Assembly: GCF_006716765.1 (NCBI RefSeq)
Contig: NZ_VFPO01000001.1
Span: 4,030,001-4,094,000, forward strand
Origin: Actinomadura hallensis
GTDB taxonomy: Bacteria > Actinomycetota > Actinomycetes > Streptosporangiales > Streptosporangiaceae
Direction: 5' to 3'
DNA: 64,000 nt
The translations under genes and the position numbers were made by a program. The notes under the pieces were generated by a model. That model made no database searches, was not told the DNA's origin, and saw only the letters and a list, made by a program, of their open reading frames with translations. Position 1 is the first letter of the stretch; every line of letters begins with the position of its first letter. Positions 7,046-15,115 of this stretch are shown piece by piece.

Positions 7046-9751
7046 CTAATGCGCTGCTTGTTGCCAGGTTCGGCCGGTGCCCATGGAGACGCTGAGGGGG
7101 GCGCGGAGGTCGTAGGCGTTCTCCATTTCGGTTTTGACGAGGGTTTTGAGGTGGTCCAGTTCGCCGGGGGCGACTTCGAAGACGAGTTCGTCGTGGACCT
7201 GGAGGAGGACGCGGGATCGGAGGCCGGCGGCGTTGATGGCGCGGTGGACGTTGAGGCTGGCGACCTTGATGATGTCGGCGGCGGAGCCCTGGATGGGGGC
7301 GTTGAGCGCCATCCGTTCGGCCATTTCGCGGCGTTGCCGGTTGTCGGAGTTGAGGTCGGGGAGGTAGCGGCGGCGGCCGAGGATCGTTTCGGTGTAGCCG
7401 TCGCGGCGGGCTCTGGCGACGACGTCGCGGAGGTAGTCGCGGACGCCGCCGAACTGCTGGAAGTACTCCTCCATGAGGCCGCGGGCCTCGTCGGGGGAGA
7501 TGCGGAGCTGCTGGGAGAGCCCGTAGGCGGACAGGCCGTAGGCGAGTCCGTAGTTCATGGCCTTGATGCGGGCGCGGAGTTCGCCGTCGATCTGCTCGGG
7601 CGGGAGGCCGAAGACGCGGGACGCGGTGATGGTGTGGAAGTCGGCGCCGGATCCGAACGCCTCGAGGAGCGCCTCGTCCTCCGACAGGTGCGCCATGATC
7701 CGCAGTTCGATCTGGGAGTAGTCGGCGGTGAGGAGCGTCTCGTAGCCGTCGCCGACGGTGAACGCCTCGCGGATCTGGCGGCCTTCGGCGGTGCGGATCG
7801 GGATGTTCTGCAGGTTCGGGTCGGTGGACGACAGCCGCCCGGTCGCGGCGATCATCTGGTTGAAGGTGGTGTGGATGCGCCCGGTCTCGTCGGCCATGGG
7901 GATGAGGGAGTCGACGATGCTCTTGAGCTTGGCGACCTCCCTCCAGCGCAGGATGTGCTCCAGGACGGGGTGCGGTTCCTTCTCCTGGAGGTTCGTGAGG
8001 GCCTCGGAGTCGGTGGTGTAGCCGGTCTTGGTGCGCTTGGTCTTGGGCAGTTTCAGCTCGTCGAAGAGGACCTGCTGGACCTGCTTGGGCGAGCCGAGGT
8101 TGAACTCGTGCCCGACGGCGCTGTGGGCTTCCTGCTCCTGTTCCTTGACCTGGCCGCCGAGGGACGCCGACAGGTTCGCCAGGTGGTCGGTGTCGACGGC
8201 GATCCCGGCGCGTTCCATGCCGGCGAGGACGCCGACGAGCGGCAGTTCGACCTCTTGCAGGAGGCGGGTCGCGCCGCGCTTCTCGAGGTCCTTGTCGAGG
8301 ACGTCGGCCAGCTCGGTGACGGCGCGCGCGCGGACCGCAAGGGCCTGCGCGGCTTCCTCTTCACCGGAGCCGTCGAGGGTGAGCTGGCCGGAGTCCTCGG
8401 TTTCGCTGCGCAGCTCGCGGTGCAGGTACCGCAGGACGAGGTCGGCCAGGTCGAACGTCCGCTGCCCGGGGAGCGCCAGGTACGCGGCGAGCGCGGTGTC
8501 GCTGGTGACGCCCTCCAGGGTCATGCCGCGCGCCGCGAACGCCAGCATGGGGCCCTTGGCGTCGTGGATCGCCTTGGGGCGGCCGGGGTCGGCGAGGTAG
8601 GCGGCCAGGGCGCGCTCGTCCTCGTCGATCAGCTCGGCCGGGTCGAGGTGGACGGCGGGGCCCTCCTTGGACGCCAGCGCCACCGCGGTGATCTCCCCGG
8701 TGCCGCGGCCCCAGCTGCCGGTGACGGCGATGCCGAGGCGGCCGCGGGCGTTGACCTCCAGCCAGGCGCCGAGCCCGCCGGGCTCCAGGACGTCGAGCTG
8801 GACGTCGAAGCCTTCGTCGGCCTCGGGCTCGGCGGCCGACAGCGTCGAGTACAGGCGCTCGCGCAGCACCCGGAACTGCAGGGAGTCGAACAGGGTGTGG
8901 ATCTCCTCGCGGTCCCACTGGCCCATCGTCAGCTGCGGCGGCGCCACGTCCAGCGCGACCTCGCAGTCGAGCTTGTTGATCTGGTGGTTGCGCAGGACCT
9001 GGGCGAGGTGCTCGCGCAGGTTGTCGCCCGCCTTGCCCTTGATCTCGTCGACGCGGGCGACGAGGGTGTCGAGGTCGCCGTACTTGGTGAGCCACTTGGC
9101 GGCGGTCTTCGGGCCGACGCCCGGCACGCCGGGCAGGTTGTCGCTGGTCTCCCCCACCAGGGCGGCCAGCTCGCGGTACCGCTCGGGCGGGACGCCGTAC
9201 TTGGCCTCGACGGCGGCGGGGTCCATCCGGGCCAGCTCCGACACGCCGCGGACGGGGTAGAGGATCGTGACGTCGTCGTTGACGAGCTGGAAGGCGTCCC
9301 TGTCGCCGGTGACGATGAGGGTCTCCATCCCCGCCTGGGCGGCCTGGACGGACAGGGTGGCGATGATGTCGTCCGCCTCGTAGCCCGCGACCGACAGCCG
9401 CGGGATCCGCAGCGCGTCCAGCACCTCGAAGATCAGGCTGATCTGGCTGCGGAACTCGTCGGGGGCCTTCTGGCGGCCCGCCTTGTACTCCACGTACTGC
9501 TCGTGCCGGAACGTCGGCTCGGAGCGGTCGAACGCCACGGCGATGTGGGTGGGCTGCTCGTCCCGCAGGACGTTGATGAGCATGGACGTGAAGCCGTACA
9601 CGGCGTTGGTCGGCTGCCCGTCGGTGGTGGAGAAGTTCTCCACGGGCAGCGCGAAGAACGCCCGGTAGGCCAGGGAGTGCCCGTCGAGCAGGAGGAGCCG
9701 GTCGCGACCCTCCGGGCCGCCGTTGTCAGGGGTCGATGCTTTCGTCGCCAC
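7046..9751 (-). CDS. polA: DNA polymerase I
   Basis: This 901-aa protein has the normal three-part layout. The N-terminal 5'-3' exonuclease domain (to about 300) contains LLLLDGHSLAYRAFFALP, TGDRDAFQLV and GVPGVGPKTAAKWL. The middle 3'-5' exonuclease-like domain lacks the DxE and other acidic metal ligands, so proofreading is probably absent, as in other actinobacterial PolA proteins. The polymerase domain carries motif A (TADYSQIELRIMAHLS), motif B (RIKAMNYGLAYGLSAYG) and motif C (LLQVHDELVFEV). It fills gaps in repair and removes primers. GTG at 9751 has a TAGAGT box 6 nt upstream and hardly any Shine-Dalgarno sequence. Confidence 0.98.
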   Translation of the reverse strand: MATKASTPDNGGPEGRDRLLLLDGHSLAYRAFFALPVENFSTTDGQPTNAVYGFTSMLINVLRDEQPTHIAVAFDRSEPTFRHEQYVEYKAGRQKAPDEFRSQISLIFEVLDALRIPRLSVAGYEADDIIATLSVQAAQAGMETLIVTGDRDAFQLVNDDVTILYPVRGVSELARMDPAAVEAKYGVPPERYRELAALVGETSDNLPGVPGVGPKTAAKWLTKYGDLDTLVARVDEIKGKAGDNLREHLAQVLRNHQINKLDCEVALDVAPPQLTMGQWDREEIHTLFDSLQFRVLRERLYSTLSAAEPEADEGFDVQLDVLEPGGLGAWLEVNARGRLGIAVTGSWGRGTGEITAVALASKEGPAVHLDPAELIDEDERALAAYLADPGRPKAIHDAKGPMLAFAARGMTLEGVTSDTALAAYLALPGQRTFDLADLVLRYLHRELRSETEDSGQLTLDGSGEEEAAQALAVRARAVTELADVLDKDLEKRGATRLLQEVELPLVGVLAGMERAGIAVDTDHLANLSASLGGQVKEQEQEAHSAVGHEFNLGSPKQVQQVLFDELKLPKTKRTKTGYTTDSEALTNLQEKEPHPVLEHILRWREVAKLKSIVDSLIPMADETGRIHTTFNQMIAATGRLSSTDPNLQNIPIRTAEGRQIREAFTVGDGYETLLTADYSQIELRIMAHLSEDEALLEAFGSGADFHTITASRVFGLPPEQIDGELRARIKAMNYGLAYGLSAYGLSQQLRISPDEARGLMEEYFQQFGGVRDYLRDVVARARRDGYTETILGRRRYLPDLNSDNRQRREMAERMALNAPIQGSAADIIKVASLNVHRAINAAGLRSRVLLQVHDELVFEVAPGELDHLKTLVKTEMENAYDLRAPLSVSMGTGRTWQQAAH

Positions 9752-9757
9752 ACCTGG

Positions 9758-9763
9758 ACTCTA
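9758..9763 (-). promoter_or_regulatory. -10 box of a probable leaderless polA promoter
   Basis: TAGAGT on the minus strand ends 6 nt before the GTG start of polA. Spacing and sequence fit a leaderless transcript. No clear -35 element is seen. Confidence 0.45.
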
Positions 9764-9796
9764 GTCTGCGCGTACGACAGTTTTGTGGAGGCGTAA

Positions 9797-10231
9797 GTGA
9801 CTGACACACCCGGGACGCAGCCCGCGGGCGTTCCCGCCGGCTTCGGGCCGGACATGTACGGCGACCTGGGCAAGACCATGGGGATCGAGGTCCTGGAGGC
9901 GTCGCCGGAGCGCGTCGTGGGCCGCATGCCCGTCAAGGGCAACACCCAGCCGTACGGCCTGCTGCACGGCGGCGCGTCGTGCGTGCTGGCCGAGTCGCTC
10001 GGGTCCACCGGCGCGGCGCTGCACGCGGGGGCCGGGCGCATCGCCGTCGGCATCGAGATCAACGCGACGCACCACCGGTCCGCGACCGAGGGTCACGTCA
10101 CCGGTGTGGCGACCCGCGCGCACGGCGGGCGCACCCTCGCCACCTACGACATCGTGATCACCGACGACGAGGGGCGCCGCGTCTGCACCGCCCGGCTCAC
10201 CTGCATGCTGCGGGACGCTCCCCCGAGCTGA
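9797..10231 (+). CDS. hotdog-fold thioesterase (PaaI family)
   Basis: This 144-aa protein reads from GTG at 9797 with GTGGAGG just upstream. It has the hotdog pattern of PaaI/YdiI thioesterases: a short N-terminal helix, YGLLHGGASCVLAESLGSTG (helix with the catalytic-region HGG), VGIEINATHHRS and a last strand with CTARLTCMLRD. It probably hydrolyses an acyl-CoA or aryl-CoA thioester; the substrate is unknown. It is divergent from polA with 45 nt between them, so both promoters lie in that gap. Confidence 0.88.
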   Translation: MTDTPGTQPAGVPAGFGPDMYGDLGKTMGIEVLEASPERVVGRMPVKGNTQPYGLLHGGASCVLAESLGSTGAALHAGAGRIAVGIEINATHHRSATEGHVTGVATRAHGGRTLATYDIVITDDEGRRVCTARLTCMLRDAPPS

Positions 10232-10243
10232 TCCGACCTTTCT

Positions 10244-10273
10244 TTGCGGTGCGCGCCCCCGGGTCTGTAGCGT
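10244..10273 (+). promoter_or_regulatory. promoter of the candidate small RNA / livK leader
   Basis: TTGCGG (10244-10249), an 18-nt spacer and TAGCGT (10268-10273) match the actinobacterial vegetative pattern. Initiation is expected near 10280, just before a structured segment. The promoter starts 12 nt after the thioesterase stop. Confidence 0.5.
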
Positions 10274-10279
10274 GGGGCG

Positions 10280-10362
10280 AAACGGGCCCGGGACCACCGA
10301 GTAGACAACGTACGCATCCGGAAAGGTGCGTACGGCCCCAAAGGTGATCCCGGGCTTCTTTT
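10280..10362 (+). ncRNA. candidate structured small RNA or leader ending in a terminator
   Basis: An outer stem pairs 10286-10298 (GCCCGGGACCACC) with 10343-10355 (GGTGATCCCGGGC), 12 of 13 positions. An inner perfect 8-bp stem pairs CGTACGCA (10309-10316) with TGCGTACG (10327-10334). Unpaired joins are 10 nt on the 5' side and 8 nt on the 3' side. TTCTTTT follows the outer stem directly, as in an intrinsic terminator. It may be a free sRNA of about 83 nt, an attenuator before livK, or only an elaborate terminator of the thioesterase gene. I do not recognise it as a known riboswitch. Confidence 0.45.
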
Positions 10363-10528
10363 CGCCTGCCGACCGGCCGCTCGCAAGTTTCACAAAACGG
10401 TCACAACAGATCACGACTCGGCTGCAACCAGCACGCCCGTCTCCTCACGAACGTCCAGGTCAAGTAGCCTCCGTGGCACTGTACAAACGGACGCAATAGA
10501 GACTGTCCACGGACATCTGGAGACGCCC

Positions 10529-11794
10529 ATGCAAGGCGGCAGAAGGTTCCGCACCCTGGCACTCACCGCCGTTGCCGCGCTCGCCCTCGCGGCCTGCGGC
10601 GGCGGCGACGACGGCGGCGAGGACACCAACGCCGGCGGCGGCAGCAGCAAGGACGGGGTCCTCAAGCTCGGGTACGTGTTCCCGGAGAGCGGCGAGCTGG
10701 CCCACCTCGGGCCGCCCCAGATCTCGGCGACCAAGTACGCCATCTCCGAGATCAACAAGGCCGGCGGCGTCCTCGGCAAGCCCATCCCCGAGGTGGTCGG
10801 ATCGGACGAGGGCGGCAAGGCCGAGATCGCCAACGCCTCGGTCGACCGCCTGCTGGGCCAGAACGTCGACGGCATCATCGGCGCCGCGGCGTCCGGCATG
10901 TCCCTGGCGATCCTCGACAAGGTGAAGAGCGCCCAGAAGGTGCAGTGCTCGGGCTCCAACACCGCCCCGACCTTCACCGACTACAACGACGACGGCTTCT
11001 ACTTCCGCACCGCGCCGAGCGACGTGCTGCAGGGCCCGATCCTCGCCGACACCATTACCGGTGACGGCCACGACACCGTCGCGATCACCTACCGCGGCGA
11101 CGACTACGGCAAGGGCCTGGCCGAGGCCACCAAGGCCGCCCTGGAGAACGTCGGCGCCACCGTGCCGGTGATGGAGGCCTACGAGCCGAACACCACCAAC
11201 TTCAACGCCACCGTCTCCAAGATCCGCGACGCCAAGCCGGACGCCGTGGTGATGGTCTCCTTCCAGGAGGGCGCGCAGCTCGGCACCAAGCTCATCGAGG
11301 CCGGCTTCAAGGCGAACCAGTTCTACAGCGCCGACGGCATGAAGGACGAGGAGATGGCCGAGCGCTTCTCCAAGAGCGATCCTTCGGTCATCGAGGGCTT
11401 CAAGGGCACCGGCCCCGCCTCCGTGGAGAACAAGGAGTTCACCGAGGGCCTGAAGGCGTTCGACCCCAAGCTCGAGGTCTTCCAGTACGCGCCGCAGGTC
11501 TACGACTGCGTGGTGGTCATGGCGCTCGCGGCCGAGGCCGCCAAGACCGACGACCCGGCGGTCTTCAAGACCAAGATGAACGAGGTCACCAAGGACGGCG
11601 AGAAGTGCACCACCTTCGCGCAGTGCCGTGACCTGCTCAAGGACGGCAAGGACATCGACTACGACGGTGCCAGCGGTCCGCTCGACTTCACCGAGCCCGG
11701 CGAGCCCGGCGCCACGGAGATCGAGATCTACGAGTACAACGACAAGGGCAAGTTCGAGATCGTCGACACCGTCCCGAGCAAGCCGCTGACCTGA
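10529..11794 (+). CDS. livK: branched-chain amino acid ABC transporter substrate-binding lipoprotein
   Basis: This 421-aa protein begins with a lipoprotein signal (hydrophobic residues 8-21, lipobox LAAC, Cys23) and an acidic Gly-rich spacer. The mature part is a periplasmic-binding-protein type I fold: LKLGYVFPESGELAHLGPP, AISEINKAGGVLGKPI, VDGIIGAAASGMSLAI and YDGASGPLDFTEPGEP. It should capture leucine, isoleucine, valine or related compounds outside the cell and pass them to LivHM. It has its own promoter region and faces livHMGF tail to tail instead of lying in their operon. GGAGA precedes the ATG. Confidence 0.93.
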   Translation: MQGGRRFRTLALTAVAALALAACGGGDDGGEDTNAGGGSSKDGVLKLGYVFPESGELAHLGPPQISATKYAISEINKAGGVLGKPIPEVVGSDEGGKAEIANASVDRLLGQNVDGIIGAAASGMSLAILDKVKSAQKVQCSGSNTAPTFTDYNDDGFYFRTAPSDVLQGPILADTITGDGHDTVAITYRGDDYGKGLAEATKAALENVGATVPVMEAYEPNTTNFNATVSKIRDAKPDAVVMVSFQEGAQLGTKLIEAGFKANQFYSADGMKDEEMAERFSKSDPSVIEGFKGTGPASVENKEFTEGLKAFDPKLEVFQYAPQVYDCVVVMALAAEAAKTDDPAVFKTKMNEVTKDGEKCTTFAQCRDLLKDGKDIDYDGASGPLDFTEPGEPGATEIEIYEYNDKGKFEIVDTVPSKPLT

Positions 11795-11810
11795 TCCCGG
11801 CAGCGTCATG

Positions 11811-11842
11811 AGAGGGCCCCGGCCGTCCGGCCGGGGCCCTCT
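11811..11842 (+). terminator. terminator of livK
   Basis: A perfect 15-bp inverted repeat with arms AGAGGGCCCCGGCCG and CGGCCGGGGCCCTCT lies 17 nt after the livK stop, followed by TCGCG without a T run. Confidence 0.85.
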
Positions 11843-12352
11843 TCGCGTCCGCCTTCTCGCGCTTCCGCGGGCCGGCCTCTGCGCGGCCTCGCCGCTTTCG
11901 CCTTCGCCGGTCTCCGCGCCGGTCTCCAGGTCCGTTCGTCCTCCCCCGCTCCCCCGCCTCGGGGCCTTTCGTCTCCGCGCCCTCTGAGGTCCGTCCCCGG
12001 CCGCCTGCCTCTCTGCGGGTCACCGACCTTCAGGGCATCGCGACTCTGCGTCCCTGCCCCTCAGAGAGCCCTCCCAGGCCGTTTCTTCCTTCGGCTCCCC
12101 GGCCCTTCGGTACTCACGTCTACCGTCTACGCGTCCCAGACCCTCTGAGCTCCTCCCCCGGTGCTCTCTCCTTCCGGGCCACCGCTCCTCCGGGTCCCCG
12201 ACCCTCGACCCCCCTGGGCCGGTCGCCCTCATGGGCTCCCGCCTTCGGGGCATCGGGGCATCGCGTCCCCGGATCTCCGGAGCTCCGTCCCACGCGTCCT
12301 GGAGGGCCCGCAGGGCCGGGCCGCGCCGCACCGCCAGTCCCCGGACAGCAGA
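11843..12352. other. 510-bp pyrimidine-rich spacer between livK and livF
   Basis: The plus strand is strongly enriched in C and T over its whole length. The only long frames give Arg/Gly-rich translations with no family resemblance, so I see no gene. It lies between two strong convergent terminators. Confidence 0.65.
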
Positions 12353-12384
12353 ACTCCCGGTGGCGCCGCGGCGCCACCGGGAGT
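12353..12384 (-). terminator. terminator of the livHMGF operon
   Basis: A perfect 15-bp inverted repeat (ACTCCCGGTGGCGCC and GGCGCCACCGGGAGT) separated by two bases lies 15 nt past the livF stop on the minus strand. Confidence 0.85.
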
Positions 12385-12399
12385 CCGTGCCGGGCAGGG

Positions 12400-13164
12400 T
12401 CAGTCGACCTTCGCGAGGGTCCCCAGGTACAGCTCGATGACCTTCGGGTCGTGCAGCAGCTCGCTGCCGGTGCCCGTGTAGGCGTTGCGGCCCTGGTCGA
12501 GCACGTAACCCCGGTCGGCGATCTGCAGGCAGCGGCGCGCGTTCTGCTCGACCATCACGATCGAGACGCCGCTGGCGTTGATCTGCTTCACCTGCTGGAA
12601 GACCTCGTCCTGGAACTTCGGCGACAGGCCCGCCGTCGGCTCGTCCAGCATCAGCACCGACGGGTCCATCATCAGCGCCCGGCCCATCGCCACCATCTGG
12701 CGCTCACCGCCCGACAGCGCGCCCGCCTTCTGCTTGCGGCGCTCCCCTAGCAGCGGGAACAGCTCGCAGACGAACGCGAAGCGCTCGCTCCACTGCTTCG
12801 GCCGCAGGTACAGCCCCATCTCCAGGTTCTCCTCGACGCTGAGCGAGGGGAACACGTTCTGGGTCTGCGGCACGTACCCGACCCCCCGCGACACCAGCTC
12901 GTGCGCGGCGAGGTTCGTGATGGACGAGCCCTTCAGCAGGATCGACCCCGAACGCACCGGGATCAGCCCGAACATCGTCTTGATCAGCGTCGACTTGCCG
13001 GCGCCGTTCGGCCCGATGATCGCCACGACCTCCCCCTCGGAGAGAGTGAGGTCGCAGCCGTTGAGGATGTTGACCTCGGGGATGTACCCCGAGACCACCT
13101 TCTCCGCCACCAGCAGCGGCTCCGGCGCCTGCCCCTCGGCCGCCTTGGCGTCCGTCTCGGTCAT
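12400..13164 (-). CDS. livF: branched-chain amino acid ABC transporter ATP-binding protein LivF
   Basis: This 254-aa ATPase has Walker A (GPNGAGKST), Q-loop region (VPQTQNVFPSLSVEENL), signature LSGGERQMVAMGRALM, Walker B (VLMLDEPTAGLSP) and an H-loop-like segment VSIVMVEQNARRCL, which is typical of LivF-type HAAT-family subunits. It powers import together with LivG. An N-terminal extension of about 20 acidic residues precedes the domain. It is the last gene of livHMGF, separated from livG by three bases. Confidence 0.94.
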   Translation of the reverse strand: MTETDAKAAEGQAPEPLLVAEKVVSGYIPEVNILNGCDLTLSEGEVVAIIGPNGAGKSTLIKTMFGLIPVRSGSILLKGSSITNLAAHELVSRGVGYVPQTQNVFPSLSVEENLEMGLYLRPKQWSERFAFVCELFPLLGERRKQKAGALSGGERQMVAMGRALMMDPSVLMLDEPTAGLSPKFQDEVFQQVKQINASGVSIVMVEQNARRCLQIADRGYVLDQGRNAYTGTGSELLHDPKVIELYLGTLAKVD

Positions 13165-13167
13165 CCT

Positions 13168-14121
13168 CTACTCCTCCGCCCCGGGCTCGTCGTACCTGGT
13201 TCCAAGGTAGGCGTCGATGACCGCCCGGTTGGAGCGGATCTGGTCCGGGGTGCCCTCGGCGATCACCTGGCCCTGCGCCATGCACACGACCCAGTCGCTG
13301 ATCCCCATCACGACGTCCATGTCGTGCTCGACGAACAGCACGGTCATGCCCTCGTCGCGCAACGCCTTGACGTGTCCGAGCAGCGACTGCGTCAACGCGG
13401 GGTTCACCCCGGCCATCGGCTCGTCGAGCATGACCATCGACGGGCCCACCATCAGCGCCCGCGCCATCTCCAGCAGCTTGCGCTGACCGCCCGACAGCTC
13501 ACCGGCGAACGAGTCGCGCATGTGCGCCAGCTTGAACCGCTCGAGCAGCACCATGGCGTGCTTCTCCAAGCCGGCCTCCTGCGGCCGCCAGAGGGGCGGC
13601 ACCAGCGCGTTGAAGAAGTTCTCCCCGCGCTGGCCCACCGCCGCCAGCTTCATGTTGTCCAGCACCGTCAGCCGCGTCAGCGCCTTCGTCAGCTGGAACG
13701 TCCGCACCATGCCGCGCCGGGCCACCTTGTGCGCCGGCAGCCCCGACACCGGCACGCCGTCGAACGACCACGTCCCCGTGTCGGCCCGGTCGAACCCGGT
13801 CAGCAGGTTGAACAGCGTCGTCTTGCCCGCGCCGTTCGGGCCGATCAGCGAGGTGATCGTCCCGCGCTGGATCTCCAGGTGGGCGACGTCGACGGCCTTC
13901 AGGCCCCCGAACGACCGGCCCACCCCGTCCGCGACGAGGATCGGGTCCGGCTTGGCGATCCCCGGCGTCCCGGTCAGCCCCGCCAGCGGGGACTCGTCCG
14001 GCAGGACGGTCTCCTCGACCGCCTCCTCCGCCAGCTGCCGCGCCTCGACGATCTCGCCGTCGGCGACCTCGGCGCCGTCGCCGTCGCCGGCGTTCAGCAC
14101 GTCCTTCGGCTCACCGGTCAC
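13168..14121 (-). CDS. livG: branched-chain amino acid ABC transporter ATP-binding protein LivG
   Basis: This 317-aa protein has about 60 extra acidic residues at the N terminus before the ATPase core, which shows Walker A (GPNGAGKTT), the LivG-type switch region RGMVRTFQLTKALTRLTVLDN, signature ELSGGQRKLLEMARALM, Walker B (MVMLDEPMAGVNP) and H-loop VLFVEHDMDVV. Partner of LivF in the importer. GTG at 14121 lies inside the end of livM, an 11-bp overlap that implies translational coupling. Confidence 0.94.
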   Translation of the reverse strand: MTGEPKDVLNAGDGDGAEVADGEIVEARQLAEEAVEETVLPDESPLAGLTGTPGIAKPDPILVADGVGRSFGGLKAVDVAHLEIQRGTITSLIGPNGAGKTTLFNLLTGFDRADTGTWSFDGVPVSGLPAHKVARRGMVRTFQLTKALTRLTVLDNMKLAAVGQRGENFFNALVPPLWRPQEAGLEKHAMVLLERFKLAHMRDSFAGELSGGQRKLLEMARALMVGPSMVMLDEPMAGVNPALTQSLLGHVKALRDEGMTVLFVEHDMDVVMGISDWVVCMAQGQVIAEGTPDQIRSNRAVIDAYLGTRYDEPGAEE

Positions 14122-15103
14122 GGAGCAACATCTCCCTCCTGCTGCCGAGCACGCCCTGCGGCCGGTAGATCATGATCAGCATGAGCAGCAGGCCCACCAC
14201 CGCGAAGCGCAGCGGGCCGATGTCCGACGACGAGAGGATGTTGTCGGAGATGTACCCCGCGCTCAGCGCCTGACGCAGCGAGGTGTCCATCAGCACGAGC
14301 AGGAACCAGAAGATCCACGCGCCGACGATCGGCCCGAGCACCCGGCCGGCCCCGCCCATCAGCAGCACCGTCCACAGGAAGAACGTGATCTCGGGGTTGA
14401 ACGTGTCCGGCTGGACCGACTGGAAGCCGATCGCGAACATCACACCGGCCAGGCCGCCGATCACACCGCCCAGCAGCAGGCTCTGGATCTTGTAGCCGAA
14501 GACGTTCTTGCCGAGGGCGCGCACGGCGTCCTCGTCCTCCCGGATGCCCTTCAGGACGCGGCCCCACGGGCTGTGCACCAGCAGGTACACCATGAGCGCC
14601 GTCACGGCGACCAGCGACCAGCCCAGGATCATGACCCACAGGTCGCGGTCGGAGTAGGAGAACCGCCCCACCCCGTACGACCCCGACGGGATCGGGTTCA
14701 GCTCGAAGAACGGGTTCGCGAACTGCTGCAGGCCGTACACGCTGCCCGTCACGTCGTTGGCGAACTCCGCGCGGTAGACCAACCTCATGATCTCCGCCGC
14801 GGCGATCGTCACGATCGCCAGATAGTCGCCTCTCAGCCGCAACGTCGGGATGCCCAGCAACAGCGCCAGCACCGCCGCGCACAGCAGGCCGACCAGGACG
14901 CCGACCCACATCGACCACCCGAACGTGCTCACGCTGATCGCCAGGCCGTACGCCCCCACCAGCATGAAGCCCACCTGGCCGAAGTTCAGCAGGCCCGTGT
15001 AGCCGAAGTGCACGTTGAGGCCGATGGCCGCCAGCGCGTACACCGCCGCCTCCGGCGCGAACGCCCCGCGGAGCGCGGACGCGAGAATCTCGATGATGTC
15101 CAT
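14111..15103 (-). CDS. livM: branched-chain amino acid ABC transporter permease LivM
   Basis: This 330-aa membrane protein has about nine hydrophobic segments and the LivM-type patterns YALAAIGLNVHFGYTGLLNF, LRGDYLAIVTIAAAEIMRL and SPWGRVLKGIREDEDAVRAL (the ATPase-contacting EAA-like loop). With LivH it forms the translocation channel. It follows livH by 12 nt and overlaps livG. Confidence 0.93.
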   Translation of the reverse strand: MDIIEILASALRGAFAPEAAVYALAAIGLNVHFGYTGLLNFGQVGFMLVGAYGLAISVSTFGWSMWVGVLVGLLCAAVLALLLGIPTLRLRGDYLAIVTIAAAEIMRLVYRAEFANDVTGSVYGLQQFANPFFELNPIPSGSYGVGRFSYSDRDLWVMILGWSLVAVTALMVYLLVHSPWGRVLKGIREDEDAVRALGKNVFGYKIQSLLLGGVIGGLAGVMFAIGFQSVQPDTFNPEITFFLWTVLLMGGAGRVLGPIVGAWIFWFLLVLMDTSLRQALSAGYISDNILSSSDIGPLRFAVVGLLLMLIMIYRPQGVLGSRREMLLRDR

Positions 15104-15115
15104 CTGCCGCGCCCC

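Noticed and set aside
7046..9751. polA as horizontally acquired because of the odd flanking region
   Set aside because: Its gene context, domain set and codon use fit the actinobacterial core; only the flank is unusual.
10280..10362. 6C RNA or a known SAM, cobalamin or T-box riboswitch
   Set aside because: There are no six-C loops, no T-box sequence and none of the conserved cores I know; it is kept only as an unassigned structured RNA.
11688..12377. Minus-strand frames in the pyrimidine-rich spacer
   Set aside because: The translations are Arg/Gly/Glu runs, which the purine-rich strand gives in any frame.
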